From contig JAITPN010000094.1 of the NCBI GenBank assembly GCA_031289415.1, forward strand, positions 1 through 64,000: DNA of 64,000 bases, read 5' to 3'. The position numbers were made by a program, and so were the translations under genes. The notes under the pieces are model-generated. The model was given only the letters and a program-made list of their open reading frames with translations, did not search any database and was not told the DNA's origin. This DNA comes from Prevotellaceae bacterium (GTDB lineage: Bacteria > Bacteroidota > Bacteroidia > Bacteroidales > UBA932). This document shows, one piece after another, positions 58,660 to 64,000 of this stretch. Each line of letters opens with the position of its first letter. The stretch's first letter is position 1.

Positions 58660-61378
58660 ATGAATTTTTCCGCGCGTCGGCGAGGCTTATGTACGCGCGT
58701 TTGGCTTCGCCCTCGCGGTTGAGGTCGCGCAGGCGTTGCTGCTGCAGCCGCAGGTTTTCCAGATAGGCGCGGCGTGCGTCGGCGTGCCGGAGTTCGCCCA
58801 AGATGCGGACGGCTTCGGACGTGTCGCGCACATAAATCACAGGCGCGGCGTATTCGGGCGCTATCTTCACCGCCGTATGAATGGCGCTTGTGCCGGCTCC
58901 TCCAATGAGCAGCGGGATACAGATGCGGCGTTCCTGCATCGTGCGGGCTACGGTAATCATTTCTTCGAGCGAGGGGGTTATCAGACCGCTCAGCCCAACG
59001 ACGTCGGGCTTTTCGCGCTCGATGGCGGCGATAATCGTTTCGCAGGGCGTCATCACGCCGAGGTCGACAATCCGGTAGCCATTGCATCCGAGCACTACGG
59101 ATACAATGTTTTTTCCGATGTCGTGTACGTCGCCTTTTACGGTAGCCAGTATGATAGCGCCGGACTTCGGCATTTCGGCGGCGGCGAGGTCTTCCACCGT
59201 CAGTTTATCTACGGCTTTGCGCATGACGCGGGCTGTTTTCACCACTTGGGGCAGAAACATTTTGCCCTCGCCGAACAGTGCGCCTACGCGGTTCATGCCG
59301 TCCATCAACGGACCTTCAATCACTTTAAGGCTGCTGCCGAATTGCCGGAAGGCTTCCATCGCGTCGTCTTCCACGTAGTCGGCAAGCCCTTTCAGCAGCG
59401 CATGCGACAAGCGTTGCTCGACCGGCAGATTGCGCCATTCGTCGGGCTTCGCGTCGGGTTTGTCCGCGTTTGCTTTTGTTTGCAAGGCGTATGCCGACAT
59501 CCTTTCCGTAGCGTCGGCGCGGCGGTTCAGCACAAGGTCTTCGGCAAGGGTCAGCAGGTCGGGCGCTATATCGGTGTACGCAGGCAGCGCGCCGGCGTTG
59601 ACGATGCCCATGTCCAGTCCCGCCTTGACGGCGTGGTAGAGGAAGACGGCATGAATGGCTTCGCGCACCGTGTTGTTGCCGCGGAACGAGAACGACAGAT
59701 TGCTCACGCCCGCGCTGATTTTTGCATACGGACAATGGGTTTTAATCCACCGGCAGGCTTCGATAAAGTCTACGGCGTAGTGGCGGTGTACGTCCATGCC
59801 TGTGCCGATAGCCAACACGTTTGGATCGAAAATAATATCTTCGGGCGCAAAGCCTGCTTTCTCCGTCAGCAGTCGGTAAGCGCGGGCGGCTACTTCGGTT
59901 TTCCGGCGGCAGGTGTCGGCTTGCCCTGTTTCGTCAAACAGCATGACGATGGCGGCGGCGGCGTACTTTTTCAGCGCGGTGGCTTTGCGGAGGAAGTCGT
60001 CTTCGCCCTCTTTGAGCGAAATGGAATTGACGATACACTTGCCTTGCACGCATTGCAGCCCTGCCTCAAGCACGTCCCATTTCGACGAGTCGACGATGAA
60101 CGGCACGCGGGCAATGTCGGGTTCAGACGCCATCAGGTTTAGGAAATTCCGCATTTCCGTTTTGCCGTCGAGCATCGCATCGTCCATACATATATCAATG
60201 GCTTGCGCGCCGTTTTCTACTTGTTGGCGGGCGATGCTGAGGGCTTCTTCGTATTTTTTTTCGCGGATGAGGCGGGCAAACTTCGCCGAGCCTGCCACGT
60301 TGGTGCGTTCTCCTATGTTGACGAAGTTTATTTCGGGCGAAATGTGCAGCGTTTCCAAGCCCGCCACGATGGTGCGGTGCAGTTCTTCGACGGATTTTCG
60401 CGGCGGGTATTTCTCCGCCGCGGCGGCTATCGCGGCGATGTGGGCAGGCGTCGTACCGCAGCATCCCCCTATGATATTCAGCAGTCCTTTTTCTAATGCC
60501 GGAATAATTTTCGCAGCCATCGAAGCAGGCGTTTCGTCATAGCTGCCAAACTGGTTGGGCAAACCGGCATTGGGGTGCATGCTCAGGCGGCAGGTGGCAA
60601 TTTTAGACAGCGCTTCGAGGTAGGGCAACATTTTTTCTGCGCCGAACGAGCAGTTCAGTCCTATGCTGAACGGTTGCGCTTGTTTTACGGATTGATAAAA
60701 TGCTTCTATCGTTTGTCCCGACAGCGTCCGTCCGCCTTCGGTGAGCGTGAACGAGAGCATCACAGGCAGGCGTTGCCGCCGCCGTTCAAATACGGTTTCG
60801 ATGGCAAACAGCGCCGCTTTGGCATTGAGCGTATCGAAGACGGTTTCGATGAGCAAGAGGTCAACGCCGCCGTCGAGAAGTCCTTCCGTTTGCGTGGCGT
60901 AAGCATCGGAGAGTTGCGAGAATGTGGTGGCGCGGAATCCCGGATTGTGCATGTCGGGCGACATAGACGCCGTTTTTGAAGTAGGTCCTATCGAGCCTGC
61001 CGCAAAACGAGGCTTCGCAGGCGTTTGCGCCGTGTATTTGTCAGCCGCTTTGCGGGCAAGTTGCGCCGCCGCCCGGTTTATTTCGTACACCGGCATCTCC
61101 GTACCGTAATCGGCTTGCGACACGGCATTCGCATTAAACGTGTTGGTGGATACGATGTCTGCTCCTGCCGCAAAGTATTGTTCGTGGATTTGTTGAATCA
61201 CGTCGGGGCGGGTAAGCGACAGCAAATCGTTGTTCCCCTTCAGCGGAATGGCGGATGCGGCAAACTGCGAGCCGCGAAAGTCGGCTTCCGTCAGTCCGAA
61301 CGTTTGAATAAGGCTACCCATAGCGCCGTCGAGTATCAGAATACGCGCTGCGGCTATTTGTTCAATAGGGTGGTACAT
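58640..61378 (-). CDS. metH: Cobalamin-dependent methionine synthase, without reactivation domain
   Basis: Transfers methyl from methyltetrahydrofolate to homocysteine. The homocysteine domain has zinc ligands in GLNCSFG and GGCCGTT, the folate domain [11 protein letters not shown] and [10 protein letters not shown], and the cobalamin domain GDVHDIGKN and [10 protein letters not shown]. The protein stops at 912 residues, ~300 short of E. coli MetH, and the AdoMet-binding activation domain is absent. The last codons lie in a repeat at 58616-58659. Some Bacteroidota have short MetH forms, so this may be normal for the group; a separate reactivation gene is not in the window. Confidence 0.93.
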   Translation of the reverse strand: MYHPIEQIAAARILILDGAMGSLIQTFGLTEADFRGSQFAASAIPLKGNNDLLSLTRPDVIQQIHEQYFAAGADIVSTNTFNANAVSQADYGTEMPVYEINRAAAQLARKAADKYTAQTPAKPRFAAGSIGPTSKTASMSPDMHNPGFRATTFSQLSDAYATQTEGLLDGGVDLLLIETVFDTLNAKAALFAIETVFERRRQRLPVMLSFTLTEGGRTLSGQTIEAFYQSVKQAQPFSIGLNCSFGAEKMLPYLEALSKIATCRLSMHPNAGLPNQFGSYDETPASMAAKIIPALEKGLLNIIGGCCGTTPAHIAAIAAAAEKYPPRKSVEELHRTIVAGLETLHISPEINFVNIGERTNVAGSAKFARLIREKKYEEALSIARQQVENGAQAIDICMDDAMLDGKTEMRNFLNLMASEPDIARVPFIVDSSKWDVLEAGLQCVQGKCIVNSISLKEGEDDFLRKATALKKYAAAAIVMLFDETGQADTCRRKTEVAARAYRLLTEKAGFAPEDIIFDPNVLAIGTGMDVHRHYAVDFIEACRWIKTHCPYAKISAGVSNLSFSFRGNNTVREAIHAVFLYHAVKAGLDMGIVNAGALPAYTDIAPDLLTLAEDLVLNRRADATERMSAYALQTKANADKPDAKPDEWRNLPVEQRLSHALLKGLADYVEDDAMEAFRQFGSSLKVIEGPLMDGMNRVGALFGEGKMFLPQVVKTARVMRKAVDKLTVEDLAAAEMPKSGAIILATVKGDVHDIGKNIVSVVLGCNGYRIVDLGVMTPCETIIAAIEREKPDVVGLSGLITPSLEEMITVARTMQERRICIPLLIGGAGTSAIHTAVKIAPEYAAPVIYVRDTSEAVRILGELRHADARRAYLENLRLQQQRLRDLNREGEAKRAYISLADARKNSYVKRDV

Positions 61379-61385
61379 CGTTTTT

Positions 61386-63137
61386 TTACACTTTTAATCC
61401 CAGTTCTTTGAGTTGCGCTTCATCAATTTTCGACGGCGCATCCAACATCACATCGCGCCCTGCGTTGTTTTTTGGGAAAGCAATGAAATCCCGTATCGTT
61501 TCCTGTCCGCCGAACAACGCGCACCACCGGTCGAATCCGAATGCAATGCCTCCATGTGGCGGAGCGCCGTATTTAAAGGCGTTAATGATGAATCCGAATT
61601 TATAGTTTGCCTCTTCGGGCGAAAAGCCTAACACTTCAAACATACGTTGCTGCACTTTCGAGTCGTGAATACGAATAGAGCCGCCGCCGATTTCCGTACC
61701 ATTCAGCACAAAATCGTAGGCGTTGGCGTTCACTTGCGCCAACAGGTTTTTATCGTTGGAATTGAATTTCTCCAAATCTTCGGGCTTTGGCGATGTAAAC
61801 GGATGGTGCATGGCATAGAAACGCTGTGTTTCATTGTCCCATTCGAGTAACGGAAAATCATACACCCACAGGGGTGCAAACGTACCGCTCTTGCGCAATC
61901 CCAATCGCGTTCCCATTTCGATGCGCAATGTACCCAATGCTTCCTGCGTTTTCTTTTTTTCGCCGCACAAAAGCAGTATCAAATCGCCTTGTTTTGCGCC
62001 GTGCCGTGCCGCAATGCGCGTCAAATCATCCGGCGTATAGAATTTATCGACGCTTGATTTCAAGCCCTCGTCCGTCCACCGGATATACACCAAGCCTTTT
62101 GCGCCTACTTGCGGGCGTTTTACCCATTCTGTCAATTCGTCAAGTTGTTTGCGGGTATATCCGGCGCAATTTTGCACACAAATGCCGCCGGTGTATTCGG
62201 CATCGTCAAACACTGCGAAATTTTTGCCTTTTACCACATCGGTTACTTCTGCTATGCGCATATCAAAACGAATGTCGGGTTTATCGCTGCCATAATACTG
62301 CATGGCATCGGCATAGCTCATGCGCGGAAAAGCATCCGTAAATTCAACGTCCAGTACATTTTTAAATAAATATTTTGCCAATTCTTCAAATGTTTGCAAA
62401 ATATCTTCGCGTTCTACAAATGCCATTTCGCAGTCTATTTGTGTAAACTCAGGCTGCCGGTCGGCGCGAAGGTCTTCGTCGCGAAAGCAGCGTACAATCT
62501 GGAAATAACGGTCGTAGCCACTGACCATGAGCAGTTGTTTAAACGTCTGCGGACTTTGCGGCAAGGCATAAAACTCACCTTGATTCATACGCGAAGGTAC
62601 TACAAAGTCGCGCGCCCCTTCGGGTGTTGATTTAATTAAAAAAGGGGTTTCTATCTCAAGAAAATGTTGGCTATCGAGGTATTTACGCACTTCCTGAGCC
62701 ATACGGTGGCGGAGTTTCAGCGCAGATTGCAACGGATTGCGGCGCAAATCAAGGTAACGGAATCGTGCACGAAGATCTTCGCCTCCGTCGCTTTCGTCTT
62801 CTATAGTAAAAGGAGGCGTATCTGCCGCGTTCAGTATGCGACAAGTACTAATGGCTATTTCAATATCGCCTGTCGGCATTTTTGCATTTTTGCTGCTGCG
62901 TTCCATTACCGTACCGGCGACTTGAATAACAAATTCGCGCCCCAACGTGTGGGCTATGGCTTTCACGTCAGCGGGGCTATCTTCGTTTACCGTTAGCTGC
63001 GTGATGCCATACCTGTCGCGCAAGTCAATAAATGTCATTCCGCCGAGGTTGCGTATGCGCTGTATCCAGCCCGCAAGCGTTACTTGTTCTCCTTTGTGTG
63101 TCAGGCGCAATTCGCCACAAGTGTGAGTCCTATACAT
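61386..63137 (-). CDS. aspS: Aspartyl-tRNA synthetase
   Basis: Class II synthetase. The ATG at 63137 ([16 protein letters not shown]) begins the usual anticodon-binding OB-fold; a longer frame upstream is not supported. Motif 2 is [14 protein letters not shown], the GAD insertion follows, and motif 3 is [15 protein letters not shown]. The 583-residue length is normal for bacterial AspRS. It lies 7 bases upstream of metH. A TACTTTTG box is at 63160-63167 on the minus strand. Confidence 0.96.
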   Translation of the reverse strand: MYRTHTCGELRLTHKGEQVTLAGWIQRIRNLGGMTFIDLRDRYGITQLTVNEDSPADVKAIAHTLGREFVIQVAGTVMERSSKNAKMPTGDIEIAISTCRILNAADTPPFTIEDESDGGEDLRARFRYLDLRRNPLQSALKLRHRMAQEVRKYLDSQHFLEIETPFLIKSTPEGARDFVVPSRMNQGEFYALPQSPQTFKQLLMVSGYDRYFQIVRCFRDEDLRADRQPEFTQIDCEMAFVEREDILQTFEELAKYLFKNVLDVEFTDAFPRMSYADAMQYYGSDKPDIRFDMRIAEVTDVVKGKNFAVFDDAEYTGGICVQNCAGYTRKQLDELTEWVKRPQVGAKGLVYIRWTDEGLKSSVDKFYTPDDLTRIAARHGAKQGDLILLLCGEKKKTQEALGTLRIEMGTRLGLRKSGTFAPLWVYDFPLLEWDNETQRFYAMHHPFTSPKPEDLEKFNSNDKNLLAQVNANAYDFVLNGTEIGGGSIRIHDSKVQQRMFEVLGFSPEEANYKFGFIINAFKYGAPPHGGIAFGFDRWCALFGGQETIRDFIAFPKNNAGRDVMLDAPSKIDEAQLKELGLKV

Positions 63138-63223
63138 AAGTGGTCTGTAATAATTTTTGCAAAAGTAAGGATTTTTATTGGATTTTATCCGTTTCAATCC
63201 ACAGATATTTTTCTTTTTCCCAT

Positions 63224-63254
63224 AAAAAAAGACATTCCCTCGCAAGAGAATGTC
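63224..63254 (-). terminator. Rho-independent terminator of rplU-rpmA
   Basis: On the minus strand GACATTC pairs with GAATGTC through a short loop, followed by seven T. It lies 48 bases after the rpmA stop. Confidence 0.82.
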
Positions 63255-63301
63255 CTTAGACTGTGTATTATCTACCTTAAATTATTGGTAAATCTGTGTA
63301 C

Positions 63302-63562
63302 TTACGATGCCTGTGGCAATATCGATACGTACGAACGGTTGTTGCGCTTTTTGCAAAAAGCGACCACGCCGTCTATGAGGGCAAACAAAGTATGATCTTT
63401 GCCGATACCTACATTTTGCCCCGGATAATGTACCGTGCCTCGTTGGCGTACAATAATGTTGCCGGCTTTGGCAACTTGTCCGCCAAATAATTTAACACCA
63501 AGTCGTTTGCTATGCGATTCACGTCCGTTCTTCGAACTACCGACGCCTTTCTTATGTGCCAT
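63302..63562 (-). CDS. rpmA: 50S ribosomal protein L27
   Basis: The 86-residue protein starts [20 protein letters not shown] and contains [17 protein letters not shown], the family hallmark at the peptidyl transferase centre. It lies 24 bases after rplU, the standard pair, and ends before a terminator. Confidence 0.97.
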   Translation of the reverse strand: MAHKKGVGSSKNGRESHSKRLGVKLFGGQVAKAGNIIVRQRGTVHYPGQNVGIGKDHTLFALIDGVVAFCKKRNNRSYVSILPQAS

Positions 63563-63586
63563 ATCTTTTTATACTTTTAATAATTA

Positions 63587-63892
63587 CTAAACTGATTCAA
63601 TTCTAATCTGTGTCATATATTGCCGATGACCTTGTGTTTTCTTATAACCTTTACGGCGTTTCTTCTTAAACACAATCACTTTGTCGGCTTTTACATGTTT
63701 TAGGATAGTAGCTTCTACTACAGCTCCTTCTATTGTTGGAGCGCCTATGGTTACCGCACCATCGGCGTCTTTAAGGAATACTTTGTCAAAAGTAACTTTT
63801 TCTCCTTCTTCTCCTTTCAAGCGGTTAACAAATATTGTTCGTCCGGCTTCTACTTTAAATTGCAGCCCTGCAATGTCAACAATGGCGTACAT
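63587..63892 (-). CDS. rplU: 50S ribosomal protein L21
   Basis: The 101-residue protein begins [20 protein letters not shown] and ends in the family segment [20 protein letters not shown]. It is the first gene of the L21-L27 operon; its promoter lies at or beyond the right edge, where TTTGCAC on the minus strand at 63994-64000 could be the end of a -7 box. Confidence 0.97.
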   Translation of the reverse strand: MYAIVDIAGLQFKVEAGRTIFVNRLKGEEGEKVTFDKVFLKDADGAVTIGAPTIEGAVVEATILKHVKADKVIVFKKKRRKGYKKTQGHRQYMTQIRIESV

Positions 63893-64000
63893 AACTTTTT
63901 TATTTTTAAATTTCGACAGTAAGCGGATGGAACAACCATCTCTTTTTCTTTAGCTTAGGTGTCATATAATCATCTTTTCCCGTAAAAAACGGAGTGCAAA

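Overview
The window is chromosomal DNA of a Bacteroidota bacterium, most likely order Bacteroidales. The evidence is the recurring TAnnTTTG -7 promoter box with an upstream TTG about 20 bases away, a TonB-dependent receptor with an N-terminal carboxypeptidase-regulatory-like domain, DUF4876/DUF6850/DUF4857-type proteins known mainly from this phylum, a giant secreted protein with a type IX secretion (Por) C-terminal tail, and PspC-PadR modules. The genus cannot be read from the sequence. Base composition is uneven: roughly 0-3.2 kb and 22-23.4 kb are AT-rich, while 8-12 kb and most of 34.5-42 kb are GC-rich.

Layout. 0-4.5 kb: a peptide-export locus made of a catalytically dead C39-like protein, a C39-peptidase ABC exporter and an HlyD-type adaptor. 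4.6-6.0 kb: an S41 peptidase. 6.1-7.9 kb (minus): a YhcC-like radical SAM protein and fabD. 8.1-18.1 kb (minus): a likely single 10-kb operon, read from a strong promoter at 18.1 kb, encoding TonB receptor, DUF4876 lipoprotein, DUF6850 barrel, ABC ATPase, permease, DUF4857 protein and a small OB-fold-like exported protein. 18.6-23.3 kb: an arginine-decarboxylase-family enzyme, tadA, a beta-CASP hydrolase and a two-lobed aspartyl protease. 23.5-26.0 kb: PspC-PadR-PspC. 26.2-27.5 kb: a repeat-rich small ORF and a lipoprotein. 27.7-32.0 kb: rpsT, tRNA-Glu, lepA and tkt. 32.1-33.3 kb: a RelE-type toxin-antitoxin pair between two related foldback elements. 33.8-44.4 kb: a 2,891-residue type IX-secreted repeat protein and an OmpA-type barrel protein. 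44.7-48.1 kb: a four-gene catabolic cluster of unknown substrate. 48.1-52.1 kb (minus): porin, imelysin and di-heme oxidoreductase operon, probably iron-related. 52.3-63.9 kb (minus): uvrB, a TPR protein, gyrA, a short metH, aspS, rpmA and rplU.

The most unusual signal is a set of tandem arrays with the same 21-bp period but unrelated sequences at 8.6, 11.8, 18.2 and 26.4 kb. Three of them share a short dyad of the form GGGAnnTCC in every unit; the fourth is a pair of arrays in inverted orientation. They sit in a coding region, an operon gap, immediately upstream of a promoter, and in a doubtful small ORF. All arrays stay open in several frames because 21 is a multiple of three. Other points of interest are the dead C39 protein, the foldback elements around the toxin-antitoxin pair, the mosaic giant adhesin and the metH lacking its reactivation domain.
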